A DNA stretch of 64,000 bases from Cauispirillum nitrogeniifigens (GCF_049800675.1 NZ_JBLOOT010000006.1:124001-188000); one strand, 5' to 3'. Shown: positions 34,120 through 43,200, counted from the stretch's first letter. Program-made: numbers and translations. The notes: generated by a model not told the origin, from the letters alone.

Positions 34120-36350
34120 GCCGGCACTCCGACCTCCGCCCGGCCGTCGGCGCCGGAGACGCCGTGGCGGGGCAGCCCCGGCAGGGCGATGTTCAGGCGC
34201 GGCGGGGCGCCCCGCCACTCGGCCGTCCAATCGACATGGGCGCGGCCGCCGCGCACCGCCACCGTCAGGGACAGGGTGCCGAAGGCGGTGGGGGCGGGGC
34301 CGAAGGTCAGCTCCGCGCCCTCAACCAGCCACTCCGGCAGCAGGCCGGCACCGATGACCAGGGTGGCCCCCTCCTCGCGCACGAAGGCGTTGCGCAGCAT
34401 CATGACCCACTCGGCGGCGGCCCAGACATGCTGCCCGTCGCCCATGCAGCCGCCGCCGGTGTGCGGGTGGATGGCTTCCGGCCACTGTCCCGTGGGCGAG
34501 GCCAGCCGCGCGGTGGCGCGCATCAGGTCGGCGGCGCGCGGATCGCCGGCGCGCAGGGCGACCTGGGCCATGTGCAGGGTGAGGTAGGCATTGATGCCCG
34601 AATGCACCACGTCCTGGAAGAACCCGCCGTCGACCAGGCAGTTGGTGATCAGGAACTCGTTGGTGGCCAGCAGGCGCGGGTCGTCGGGGGCCAGGATCTG
34701 GAGCGGGAAGCCGCCGGCCAGCGAGCCGATGGCCCCCGCATCCAGCCGCCGGTAGGGCGATGCCGGGATGGCCGGGCTTTTCAGCCGCTCCGCCACCCGC
34801 GCCAGGGAGCGATCCACGGCGGCCTGGAAGGCGTCGGCCTCGGCCTCCCAGGAGGCGGCCGACTCCTTGAGGCCGTAGCGCTCCATCAGGCGGGCGGCGG
34901 CGCGCAAGCCCCCGACGGCCCAGAAGTCATCCCAGTAGTAGTAGTCGTTCGGCCCCAGGTGCTCGGCGCTGAAGCCGGCCGGCAACAGGCCGCCGTGCGG
35001 GCTGCCGTCGTCGGGCAGGCGCTTGGCGACCAGCCACGCCGCGCCCCTGGCGATGGGGCGGCGCCACGACGGCTTGGGCGGGCGGCCCGACAGGGCGCAG
35101 TAGCGGTCGATGATCCACAGCACCTCGCCGTTGGCGTCCCACTCGCCTTCCTGGCTGCGGAAGAAGCCGTCGCGGGTCTGGCGGGCCGGGAAGCGGTCGA
35201 TGGCCCGCTCCGCCCGGTCGATCAGCCCGGCGCACAGCAAGGCGTTGAGGATGAGGGCGGCATCGCGGAACCAGAAGCGCTTGTAGGTGTAGGGGCCGGG
35301 GTAAACATCGCCCGGCGCATGCAGGATGAGGGTGCGGACGGCGGCGTCATAGAGGAACGTCATCCGCGCATCGGGCAGGGACAGGCGGCAGTGCCCCTCC
35401 AGCGCGCGCGGCCAGCCGCCGGCGGACGGCCGGCCTTCCTCCTCCAGCGGCACGGTGACGATCAGGCGGCGCGGCGTGTCCGGCTCCAGGCGATAGAGGG
35501 CGGCGGCGGTGGCCATGCCGATCTCGCATTCGCCGCCGGTGGCCTCGGCGTCGTCGAGGTGGATGAAGACGTCGCCCCGGCGATAGTCGGACACATGGTG
35601 CCGCTCCGCCGGCTCCGAGAAGGCGACCGTGGCGTCGCCGTCGATGGTCCAGCCCCGGCGGTCGGCGTCCAGGTCGATGCGGTGGATGAAGGCCACGCCC
35701 TCCGGGTTGGCCGGGCGCAGGGACAGCACCAGCCAGCCCGGCCCGTCGCACAGCGCCTCGGCGGACAGGCGGCACTGGCTTTCCTCGCCGACGCGGGTGG
35801 CCCAGGCGCGGGTGGTCAGCTCCAGGCCCGCGCGGACGGTGGTGGTGCACACCGTCAGGCCGTCGCGGGCGTCGAGATCCAGGGTCTGCACCGCCGTCAG
35901 GCTGCGCGAGGGCAGCAGCACCCGCCCGTCGTCGGCCACCACCCAGGCGTCGAGCGACCAGCCGTCGAACAGCGGCGTGACCAGGCCGCGCGGGTCAATG
36001 ATCGGCGTGGCCTCGCCATCGGGCAGGCCGACGGCGGTCCAGTTGCGATGGCTGAGGTTGACGTGGGTGATGGAAAAGGCACGCGGGATGAATGCCTTGT
36101 CGGCGGGGTCGAACTGCCGTTCCGCCCAGTAGGGCCACACCCAGTCGCGGTTATGCTGGATGACCCGGCTGTTGATCAGGCCACGGGCGTGGAACACCAC
36201 GCCGGCCCGCAGCAACTCGATGGGCTCGGCGACCTCGGACGGCTGGGCGAAGCGGCGCAGCCGCCCCATCACCGCCAGCGGATCGAGGAACCCGTGGGCG
36301 CGGGCGAACCGCCGCACCATGAAGCGCCAGGGCAGCCATTTCCACCACAT
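34116..36350 (-). CDS. Six-hairpin (alpha/alpha)6 glycosidase-like protein
   Basis: A 744-residue protein. The N-terminal half is beta-rich (about residues 60-330) and the C-terminal half helical, with glycosidase-like segments: YKRFWFRDAALIL, EGEWDANGEVLWII, YYYWDDFWAVGG and HPHTGGGCMGDGQHVWAAAEW. This resembles amylo-1,6-glucosidase/GH15-type six-hairpin enzymes; acidic residues at FRD, EWD and WDD are candidate catalytic or binding residues. There is no signal peptide. The ATG at 36350 follows GGGGAGAG. It is the first gene of a three-gene coupled operon with the GT4 and phosphatase/EEP genes. Confidence 0.72.
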   Translation of the reverse strand: MWWKWLPWRFMVRRFARAHGFLDPLAVMGRLRRFAQPSEVAEPIELLRAGVVFHARGLINSRVIQHNRDWVWPYWAERQFDPADKAFIPRAFSITHVNLSHRNWTAVGLPDGEATPIIDPRGLVTPLFDGWSLDAWVVADDGRVLLPSRSLTAVQTLDLDARDGLTVCTTTVRAGLELTTRAWATRVGEESQCRLSAEALCDGPGWLVLSLRPANPEGVAFIHRIDLDADRRGWTIDGDATVAFSEPAERHHVSDYRRGDVFIHLDDAEATGGECEIGMATAAALYRLEPDTPRRLIVTVPLEEEGRPSAGGWPRALEGHCRLSLPDARMTFLYDAAVRTLILHAPGDVYPGPYTYKRFWFRDAALILNALLCAGLIDRAERAIDRFPARQTRDGFFRSQEGEWDANGEVLWIIDRYCALSGRPPKPSWRRPIARGAAWLVAKRLPDDGSPHGGLLPAGFSAEHLGPNDYYYWDDFWAVGGLRAAARLMERYGLKESAASWEAEADAFQAAVDRSLARVAERLKSPAIPASPYRRLDAGAIGSLAGGFPLQILAPDDPRLLATNEFLITNCLVDGGFFQDVVHSGINAYLTLHMAQVALRAGDPRAADLMRATARLASPTGQWPEAIHPHTGGGCMGDGQHVWAAAEWVMMLRNAFVREEGATLVIGAGLLPEWLVEGAELTFGPAPTAFGTLSLTVAVRGGRAHVDWTAEWRGAPPRLNIALPGLPRHGVSGADGRAEVGVPA

Positions 36351-36424
36351 GCCGATCTCTCCCCATGGGGTGATCTCATCCCAGGAGAACCGACGCCTGA
36401 GCCTACGGCAAGGGTTGCAAGAAA

Positions 36425-37756
36425 TTACGCCAAAAGAGTCTCCAGGCTCCGGGCGATGCCCAGCACCTCGGCATCGCGGCCGCGCCGGCCGCACACCTGG
36501 ATGCCAAACGGCAGCCCCTCGGCGGTGCCGGCCGGGATGCAGGCCACCGGGCAGCCGGTCAGGGTCAGGGCATAGGGAATGCCCAGCCAGTGGAAATAGC
36601 GCTCCAGGCGGTGGCCGTCGATCTCGGCCACGAAAGGCGCCTCGGCCGGGAAGGGGGGCACCGGGGCGGCCGGGCAGAGCAGCACGTCGAAGCTCTCCAT
36701 GAAGGCGTCGAAGCGCTTTCGCAGGGCGGCGTGCGCGGCCATGGCGCCGGCGATGTCGGTGACGCCGAGGGCGAGGCCCTGGCGCACGTTGTCGGCGACG
36801 TTGGGGCCGACCGTGTCGGGGTGGCGCTCCAGGCGCTCGCCGTGGGCGGCGACGAAGGCCAGGGCGCGCAGCACCCCGAACACCGTGTCGGCGTCGTCCA
36901 GCGGCGGGGCGGCTTCCACCACCGGGCCGAGCCGCCCGACGGCGGCGGCAAAGGCGGCGCGCACCGAGGGCGCCAGGGGATGGCGGCCCAGGTCGGGCGA
37001 CACCGCGATGCGCAGGCCCACGAGATCGGCCGGCGGCACCTCCGGCGGGGTCGCGCCCAGGCTCATCACCGACAGCATCAGGGCGAGGTCGTCGGCGGTG
37101 CGGGCCATGGGACCGTCGACATCGAGGGTGCCGAAGGCGGCCTCCGGGCGGTCGGACGGCACCAGGCCGGGCGACGGGCGGAACCCGGCCACGCCGCAGA
37201 ACGACGCCGGCAGGCGCAGGCTGCCGCCCAGGTCGGTGCCGGTGCCCAGCGGCGCCATGCCGGTCGCCAGCGCCACCGCCGTGCCGCCGGAGGACCCGCC
37301 GCAGGACCGCGACGGGTCGGCCGGGTTGCGGGTCAGGCCGAATACCGGGTTGACGGTGTGCGCTCCGGCGGCGAACTCCGGGGTGTTGGTCTTGCCGAGG
37401 ATCAGCGCCCCGGCGGCCCGCAGCGTGGCGACCAGCCGGTCGTCGCGCGCCGGAACGTGGTCGGCGAACAGCGGCGATCCCCAGGTGGTGCGCATGCCGC
37501 CCGTGGCATGGACGTCCTTGACCACCACCGGAATGCCGTGCAGCGGCCCCAGCGGGCGGCCGGCCATGACGGCGGCCTCGGCGGCGCGGGCCTCCCTGCG
37601 CAGGCGGTCGGGGTCGAGGGTGACGATGGCGTTCAGCGCCGGGTTGACGGCGGCGACGCGGGCCAGGGCGGACTCGGCTACCTCGACCGGGGAAACGGCG
37701 CGACGGCCGATCAGGGCGCGCAGGGCGCGGGCGGACAGGTCGGTGATGTCGGTCAT
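36425..37756 (-). CDS. Amidase-signature family hydrolase
   Basis: A 443-residue amidase. The catalytic triad is visible: Lys80 (VVVKD), Ser155 in the CGGSSGG motif, and nucleophile Ser179 (GTDLGGS). The size is near GatA, but it stands without gatB/gatC, so a catabolic amide or ureido hydrolase is more likely. It lies divergently from the TRAP transporter genes, with a shared 171-base promoter region, which suggests the transporter may import its substrate or product. Confidence 0.9.
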   Translation of the reverse strand: MTDITDLSARALRALIGRRAVSPVEVAESALARVAAVNPALNAIVTLDPDRLRREARAAEAAVMAGRPLGPLHGIPVVVKDVHATGGMRTTWGSPLFADHVPARDDRLVATLRAAGALILGKTNTPEFAAGAHTVNPVFGLTRNPADPSRSCGGSSGGTAVALATGMAPLGTGTDLGGSLRLPASFCGVAGFRPSPGLVPSDRPEAAFGTLDVDGPMARTADDLALMLSVMSLGATPPEVPPADLVGLRIAVSPDLGRHPLAPSVRAAFAAAVGRLGPVVEAAPPLDDADTVFGVLRALAFVAAHGERLERHPDTVGPNVADNVRQGLALGVTDIAGAMAAHAALRKRFDAFMESFDVLLCPAAPVPPFPAEAPFVAEIDGHRLERYFHWLGIPYALTLTGCPVACIPAGTAEGLPFGIQVCGRRGRDAEVLGIARSLETLLA

Positions 37757-37844
37757 CTTGGCCCTGCGGCAACCTCCATCGTCTTGATCATGTTCGTTCT
37801 TGTCGGCCCCAGGGCCGTTTGGGGTATGCTAGGGCGGCCCGCCC

Positions 37845-37862
37845 GCACGCGTCAACGCGTGC
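37845..37862. promoter_or_regulatory. Perfect 18-bp dyad operator in the amidase/dctP promoter region
   Basis: GCACGCGT and ACGCGTGC flank a CA centre, an 8-bp perfect inverted repeat with a 2-base spacer. It sits 66 bases before dctP and just downstream of a possible -10 (TATGCT at 37825-37830; the nearest -35-like TTGTCG is rather far). Spacing and symmetry fit a repressor of the LacI/GntR type; no such regulator gene is nearby. Confidence 0.5.
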
Positions 37863-37927
37863 CTCGTCCCGGCGGGGTCCCAGAGCGCGCCCCGTCGCGC
37901 CGACACCGCATGGAGGAATGCCGTCCG

Positions 37928-38959
37928 ATGAAACTCTCCCGTGGACTCATGGCCCTGGCCGCCGCCGGGATCGCCGCCCTGACCCTTGCCGCGCCGGCCG
38001 CCGCCGCCGACTACAAGGACGAATACAAGATCTCCACGGTGGTGCCGGCGCCGTTCCCCTGGGGCATTGCCGCCGAGGAATGGGCCAAGCTGGTGGGCGA
38101 GCGCACGCAGGGCCGCATCACCATGAAGGTCTATCCCGGCGCGCAGCTGGTCGCCGGCGACCAGACCAAGGAACTGCCGGCCATGCGCCAGGGCATCATT
38201 GATGCCGCCGTCGGCTCGACCATCAACTGGTCGCCGCAGGTCAAGGAACTGAACATCTTCGCCCTGCCGTTCCTGATGCCCGATCTGGCGGCGCTGGACG
38301 CCCTGACCCAGGGGCCGGTCGGCAAGCGCCTGTTCGAACTGGTCGAGAAGCAGGGCGTGGTGCCGCTGGCGTGGGCCGAGAACGGTTTCCGCGAGGTGTC
38401 CAACTCCAAGCATGCCATCCGCACGCCCGCCGATCTCAAGGGCCTGAAGATGCGCGTCGTCGGCTCGCCGCTGTTCAACGACACCTTCACCGCGCTCGGC
38501 GCCAACCCGACGCAGATGAGCTGGGCCGACGCCAAGCCGGCGCTGACCACTGGCGCCGTGGACGGCCAGGAAAATCCGCTGTCCATCTACCGCATCGCCC
38601 AGATGCACGAGGTCGGCCAGAAGCACCTGACCCTGTGGCGCTACGTCGCCGATCCGCTGATCTTCGCCGTGAACCAGCGGGTGTGGGACAGCTGGACGCC
38701 CGAGGATCAGGCCATCGTCCGCCAGGCCGCCCTGGATGCCGGCGCCCACGGCGTCACCGTCGCCCGCAAGGGCGTGACCCCCGAGGACCCGGCGCTGATC
38801 AAGGAGATCGAGGGCCTGGGTGTCGAGGTCGTCGAGCTGACCCCCGAGCAGCGCCAAGCCTTCGTCGAGGCCACGCGCGGCGTCTACAACACCTGGAAGG
38901 ACCGCATCGGCGCCGACCTCGTCGAGCAGGCCGAGAAGTCCATCGCCGCCGGGCGGTAA
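37928..38959 (+). CDS. dctP: TRAP transporter periplasmic solute-binding protein (DctP family)
   Basis: A 343-residue protein with a Sec signal peptide (cleavage near AAAADY, residue 28). DctP features are WAKLVGERTQGRITMKVYPGAQL, the loop LPFLM and the ligand-binding stretch KMRVVGSPLFNDTFTALGANPTQMSW, which carries the conserved Arg that usually pairs with a carboxylate ligand. The ligand is probably an organic acid. GGAGGAA precedes the ATG at 37928. A perfect hairpin separates it from the permease genes. Confidence 0.93.
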   Translation: MKLSRGLMALAAAGIAALTLAAPAAAADYKDEYKISTVVPAPFPWGIAAEEWAKLVGERTQGRITMKVYPGAQLVAGDQTKELPAMRQGIIDAAVGSTINWSPQVKELNIFALPFLMPDLAALDALTQGPVGKRLFELVEKQGVVPLAWAENGFREVSNSKHAIRTPADLKGLKMRVVGSPLFNDTFTALGANPTQMSWADAKPALTTGAVDGQENPLSIYRIAQMHEVGQKHLTLWRYVADPLIFAVNQRVWDSWTPEDQAIVRQAALDAGAHGVTVARKGVTPEDPALIKEIEGLGVEVVELTPEQRQAFVEATRGVYNTWKDRIGADLVEQAEKSIAAGR

Positions 38960-38968
38960 TCCCCGCAC

Positions 38969-39002
38969 CCTCCGTCACCCCCGAAAGCGGGGGTGACGGA
39001 GG
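38969..39002 (+). terminator. Perfect 15-bp hairpin between dctP and dctQ
   Basis: CCTCCGTCACCCCCG (38969-38983) pairs perfectly with CGGGGGTGACGGAGG (38988-39002) around an AAAG loop and is followed by CTTCTT. It probably attenuates read-through into dctQM or protects the 3' end of dctP mRNA, giving more binding protein than permease. The core CGTCACCCCCG is shared with the repeat at 5053-5150. Confidence 0.8.
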
Positions 39003-39009
39003 CTTCTTC

Positions 39010-39525
39010 ATGCCGAGGCCATCCGTGCACGACCCCGAACCCCCGCCCTCGCTGCCGCCCTCGCCGGTGCCGGTGCGTATCGAGGAGGCGCTGGCCGCCG
39101 CCTGCATGGCGCTGATCTGCCTGATCAGCCTGGGCAACGTGGTGGTGCGCTACCTGACCAACGCGTCCTTCGCCTTCACCGAGGAGTTCTCGGTCTTCCT
39201 GCTGGTGGCGATGACGCTGCTGGGGGCGTCGGTGGCCTTCGCGCGGGGGGAACACATCCGCATCACCATCGTGGTCGAGCATCTGCCGCGGCCGCTGCGG
39301 CTGGCCTGCGACCTGCTGGTGCTGGCCGTCACCACGGCCATGTTTTCGCTGGTCATCTGGTATGGCGGGTTGTTCGCCCTCGACCAGTGGCAGTATGACG
39401 AAACCTCTGCCGGGCTGGGCTATCCGACCTGGATCTACACCATCTGGCTGCCCATCCTGTGTGGCGTCATCGTCCTGCGGGTGCTGGAGCGGGCGTGGCG
39501 GACGCTGCGGAGAAAAGCACCATGA
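39010..39525 (+). CDS. dctQ: TRAP transporter small membrane subunit (DctQ family)
   Basis: A 171-residue protein with four membrane helices (about 33-52, 62-85, 102-122 and 145-163) and the DctQ pattern FTEEFSVFLLVAMTLLGASVAFARGEHIRI. It pairs with DctM to form the transporter. The ATG at 39010 lies eight bases after the hairpin. No good ribosome site is seen apart from the hairpin's own 3' arm (GGAGG), so translation may depend on hairpin opening. The stop overlaps the dctM start (ATGA). Confidence 0.9.
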   Translation: MPRPSVHDPEPPPSLPPSPVPVRIEEALAAACMALICLISLGNVVVRYLTNASFAFTEEFSVFLLVAMTLLGASVAFARGEHIRITIVVEHLPRPLRLACDLLVLAVTTAMFSLVIWYGGLFALDQWQYDETSAGLGYPTWIYTIWLPILCGVIVLRVLERAWRTLRRKAP

Positions 39526-40817
39526 TGCCGAGCCTCGCGCTCGTTGGCGCGTTTGTGGTGCTGCTGGCGATCGGCTCGCCCATCGCCGTGGCGCTGGGCT
39601 TTGCCGGGGTGGTCGGCATCTGGCTGGGGCTGGATGTCTACGCCATGGGCACGGTGGGGACCAACACCTATAACAGCATCGCCAAGTATCCGCTGATCGC
39701 CATCCCGCTGTTCATCCTCACCGGCATGATCTTCGAGCGGTCGGGCGTCGCCAGGAGTCTGGTCGACTTCGCCTCCGCCGTGATCGGGCCGCGCCGGGGC
39801 GGGCTGGCGGTGGTGGCGGTGCTGGTGTGCCTGCTGATGGGCGGCATGTCGGGCTCCGGCCCGGCCGATGCGGCGGCGGTGGCGATGGTGATGATCCCGT
39901 CCATGCTCAAGGCCGGCTACCCCAAGCCGTTCTCGGCCAGTGTCATCGCCGCCGGAGCGTCGACGGCCATCCTCATTCCACCGTCCATCGCTCTGATCGT
40001 CTATTCCATCATGGTGCCGGGCGCCGACCTCCGGGCGCTGTTCGCCGGCGGCCTGCTGCCGGGCCTGCTGGCCGGCGTCGCCATCATCCTGCCGGTGGTG
40101 TGGCTGGCCCGCCGCCACGGCTTCGGCACCGAGGCCGACATGGAGCGCCCGCCGCTGGGGCGCAGCTTCGTCGCCGCCATTCCCGGCCTGCTGGCCCCGG
40201 TCATCATCCTGGGCGGCCTGCGCTCGGGCCTGTTCACGCCGACGGAGGCCGCCGTGGTGGCGGTGTCCTATGGCCTGTTCGTCGGCCTAGTCATCACCCG
40301 TACCCTGGCCGGGCGGGAGCTGTACAAGGTCTTCGCCGACTCCGCTGTGACGTCGGGCATCATCCTGCTGATCATCGCCCTGGCCGGCATCTTCGCCTGG
40401 GCCGGCAGCACGCTCGGCACCTTCGACATGACGGCGCGCGGGCTGCTGGCGATCTCCGACAACGAATGGGTGGTGCTGAGCCTGATCATGCTGTTCCTGC
40501 TGGCGGCCGGAATGGTCCTGGACGGCATCTCCATCTACCTGATCATGCTGCCGCTGCTGATGCCGGTGGTCGCGGCCTTCGGCTGGAACGTCACGTGGTT
40601 CGGCGTGCTGATGGCCATGAACATCGCCATCGGGCAGTTCACGCCGCCGGTGGCCGTCAACCTGATGGTCACCACCACCGTCGCGGGCATCCCCATGGAG
40701 GCGACCGTGCGCTGGATCCTGTGGCTGGTGCTGTCCATGTCCCTGGCGTTGGTCCTGGTGATGATCTTCCCGCAGATCGTGCTGTGGCTGCCCTCCGTCC
40801 TGGGCTACCGGATCTAG
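39522..40817 (+). CDS. dctM: TRAP transporter large permease subunit (DctM family)
   Basis: A 431-residue permease with 11-12 membrane helices. Family motifs are IPLFILTGMIFERSG, GGMSGSGPADAAAVAMVMIPSM and ASTAILIPPSIALIVYS near the middle, and IAIGQFTPPVAVNLMVT near the end. It moves the DctP ligand with a sodium gradient. Two ATGs are adjacent at 39522 and 39525; the first overlaps the dctQ stop. Confidence 0.95.
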   Translation: MMPSLALVGAFVVLLAIGSPIAVALGFAGVVGIWLGLDVYAMGTVGTNTYNSIAKYPLIAIPLFILTGMIFERSGVARSLVDFASAVIGPRRGGLAVVAVLVCLLMGGMSGSGPADAAAVAMVMIPSMLKAGYPKPFSASVIAAGASTAILIPPSIALIVYSIMVPGADLRALFAGGLLPGLLAGVAIILPVVWLARRHGFGTEADMERPPLGRSFVAAIPGLLAPVIILGGLRSGLFTPTEAAVVAVSYGLFVGLVITRTLAGRELYKVFADSAVTSGIILLIIALAGIFAWAGSTLGTFDMTARGLLAISDNEWVVLSLIMLFLLAAGMVLDGISIYLIMLPLLMPVVAAFGWNVTWFGVLMAMNIAIGQFTPPVAVNLMVTTTVAGIPMEATVRWILWLVLSMSLALVLVMIFPQIVLWLPSVLGYRI

Positions 40818-40877
40818 CCGATCGCACAACGAAAGTGGTAGGCTGGACCTATCCCAATGGCTCCAGGGGACGGGGCA

Positions 40878-42755
40878 ATGAGCACGCGCAGGATGATCCG
40901 GCGGAAGCTGCTGGTCGGCTGGGTGGCCTCGGCGGTGCTGCTGCTGCTGGTCACTGGCTTGGTCTTTGCCGTCATGCTGCGGGCGGCGCAACACGACTAC
41001 CTGCGGGCCGACATGGCCAAGGCCTTCGCCCAGGTGGCGCAGCGCCTGGCCGAACGGCGCGAGCAGGTGCACCGGGCGACGGTGCTGCTGGCCGATCGCC
41101 CGGAGGTCGTCGCCACCATCCATCTGGTCAATGAGTACGAAGACCCCGCCGACTACCAGCCGCGCGTGTTCGAGCCCGAGAAGCGCCGCCTGGCCGCCCT
41201 GGTGTTCGACGAGGCGCGGACGGTCAACGTCGATGCCCTGGGCATGTTCGACCGCGCCGGCGGCACGGTCGCCGTCTTTACCACGGGGCAGGCGTCCGGC
41301 CATGTGCCGGGGGCCGGATATTCCACGTTCATCAATGGCGAGCGCCGCACCCTGCCGGTGAACGGCGGGGAGCCGTGGCCCTACCGCATCGCCCTGGAGG
41401 CCATGGCGCCGAAGGAGGCGCCGGCGGCGCCGCGCGACCTGACCCTGGCGGTCAACAGTTCCCTGGCGCTGGTCAGCATGGCTCCCATTCGTCATCGCCT
41501 GGGGGAGGGCCAGCCACGGTCCATCGGCACCGTCCTGGCCGGCCGCGTGTTCGGCCCCGATGACATCGCCGACATCGTTGGCCGCTCCGGCCTGAAGGCC
41601 GCCTTCATTCCCGAGGGCGCGGTGCCGGCCGAACCGTTCTCCGGCTACCCGCTGGACGGCACTGAACCGGCGCTGGAGGAGGTCGGGGCGACCGTCGCCG
41701 TGCGGGAGCTGTCGGGCCATCTTGTGACCGCCGCCCGGCTGCACCTGGACGACGGGCGGCGAGCCTTCATCCTGCTGGCGGCGGAGCCGCCGCGCCTGGG
41801 CGCGGTGCTGTCCACCTACGGCGAGGCCAGCGCGCTGGCGCTGCTGCCCATGGCGCTGTTGTTCATCCCGGCCGGCGCCCTGGTGCTGCGGCGCTGGGTG
41901 ATCACGCCGCTGGAGGCGCTGGCCCAGGCGGCCCGGTCGGTGCGCGCGGGCCATCCCGAGGAAGTCCGACTGGCCGAACGCGACGACGAGTTCGGCAGCG
42001 TGGCGGTCGCCTTCAACGGCATGATCCACGATCTGGTGGCGCGCGAGGCGGCCTTGCGCCGCAGCATCGACGAACTGAGCCGCGCCAATGCCGAACTGAC
42101 CCAGTTCGCCTCGGTCGCCGCCCATGACCTGCGCGAGCCGGTGCGGCAGATCGTCACCTATACGCAGTATCTCCAGCGCGACCTGGCGCCGGCCCTGACG
42201 GCCGATCAGGCACGGTCCATGAGCTACGTCGTCGACAGCGCCCGGCGCATGTATGACCTGATCGGCGCCCTGCTGGACTATGCCGCGTCGGAACGCGGAT
42301 CAGGCCGGCGCGGGCCGGTGGACGTCGACCGCGTGCTGGTGGTGGTGCGCGACCTGCTGGCCATGTCGTTCCAGGCAGCCGACGCGCGCCTGGACGTGGG
42401 GCCGATGCCGACCGTGGAGGGCGACGAGGTGCAGCTTGTCCAGGTGTTCCAGAACCTCATCGCCAACGCCCTGAAGTTCCAGCCCCCCGGCCGCAGGCCG
42501 GAGATCTCCGTCCGGGCCGAGCGCGTCGGCGCGCAGTGGATGTTCCACGTCCGCGACAACGGCATCGGCTTCGAGCCGGACATGGCCGAGCGCATCTTCG
42601 ATATGTTCGAGCGCCTTCAGCCCCTGAAAGGCTACAGCGGCACCGGCATCGGCCTGCCCATCTGCCGCAAGATCATCGAGATCAACGGCGGCCGCATCTG
42701 GGCGATCTCCACGCCGGGGCAGGGGAGCACGTTCTCCTTTACCTGGGGCAAGTGA
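40878..42755 (+). CDS. Membrane sensor histidine kinase with large periplasmic domain
   Basis: A 625-residue kinase. A membrane helix at residues about 14-34 and a second at about 310-335 enclose a 275-residue periplasmic domain (CHASE4-like by size and position). A HAMP segment (VITPLEALAQAARSV) and a coiled coil follow. HisKA has the phospho-acceptor His416 in AAHDLREPVR, and the ATPase domain shows NLIANALKF, DNGIGF and GTGIGLPICRKI. The ATG at 40878 follows GGGGACGGGG. No response regulator gene is adjacent, so it is an orphan kinase. It overlaps the convergent lectin-like gene by 17 bases at its 3' end. Confidence 0.92.
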   Translation: MSTRRMIRRKLLVGWVASAVLLLLVTGLVFAVMLRAAQHDYLRADMAKAFAQVAQRLAERREQVHRATVLLADRPEVVATIHLVNEYEDPADYQPRVFEPEKRRLAALVFDEARTVNVDALGMFDRAGGTVAVFTTGQASGHVPGAGYSTFINGERRTLPVNGGEPWPYRIALEAMAPKEAPAAPRDLTLAVNSSLALVSMAPIRHRLGEGQPRSIGTVLAGRVFGPDDIADIVGRSGLKAAFIPEGAVPAEPFSGYPLDGTEPALEEVGATVAVRELSGHLVTAARLHLDDGRRAFILLAAEPPRLGAVLSTYGEASALALLPMALLFIPAGALVLRRWVITPLEALAQAARSVRAGHPEEVRLAERDDEFGSVAVAFNGMIHDLVAREAALRRSIDELSRANAELTQFASVAAHDLREPVRQIVTYTQYLQRDLAPALTADQARSMSYVVDSARRMYDLIGALLDYAASERGSGRRGPVDVDRVLVVVRDLLAMSFQAADARLDVGPMPTVEGDEVQLVQVFQNLIANALKFQPPGRRPEISVRAERVGAQWMFHVRDNGIGFEPDMAERIFDMFERLQPLKGYSGTGIGLPICRKIIEINGGRIWAISTPGQGSTFSFTWGK

Positions 42756-43200
42756 TGGAGATGGTGACGGAGCCGATGTTGTCCGCCAGGCCCGTGCCGT
42801 AGATCCCCCGGTAGTCATCGTTGATCATGAGCGCCAGGGGGCCGCTGACGCCCGCCGGGATCACGGTGGCGAGGCCGGCGCCCAGGACGGTGGAGCCCAC
42901 CTGGGCGACGAGCATCCCCTCGGGCGCGCCCGGCAGCGGATAGCCCGGCTTGGCGATGTGGGACTTGTTCCCGTCGGCGTGGAAGAGGCCGACGCGGGGA
43001 TTGGTGGTCCAGGCGCCGTACTGGTACTGGAGGGTGCAACCGCCCTCGACCGACGGATGCACGGTCTGCCATGCCTGATTGGCGGCGACGGTCACTTCGG
43101 TGGCGGTGGCGGTCTGCGCCGTGGCGGCGGTGGAACCGGCGGCGACGGTCAGGCTGGCGGCGATGGCCGCGACCTTGAGAAGGGGGGCGTACTGGGGCAC
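42739..43200 (-). CDS. Secreted LecA (PA-IL)-like beta-sandwich protein
   Basis: A 153-residue protein with a GTG start (AGGAC upstream) and a signal peptide ending near ATAQ (residue 29). The mature part carries GYPLPGAPEGMLVAQVG in the middle and the C-terminal stretch LALMINDDYRGIYGTGLADN, then GSVTISI. This resembles the galactose-binding PA-IL fold, where an Asn/Asp loop binds calcium and sugar. Two Cys residues (GGCTLQY and ITCPR) could form a disulfide. Sugar binding is inferred. It overlaps the 3' end of the kinase gene on the other strand. Confidence 0.65.
   Translation of the reverse strand: MPQYAPLLKVAAIAASLTVAAGSTAATAQTATATEVTVAANQAWQTVHPSVEGGCTLQYQYGAWTTNPRVGLFHADGNKSHIAKPGYPLPGAPEGMLVAQVGSTVLGAGLATVIPAGVSGPLALMINDDYRGIYGTGLADNIGSVTISITCPR

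Noticed and set aside
36590..37927. In-frame extension upstream of dctP
   Set aside because: It is antisense to the amidase; the signal peptide starts at 37928 behind GGAGGAA.
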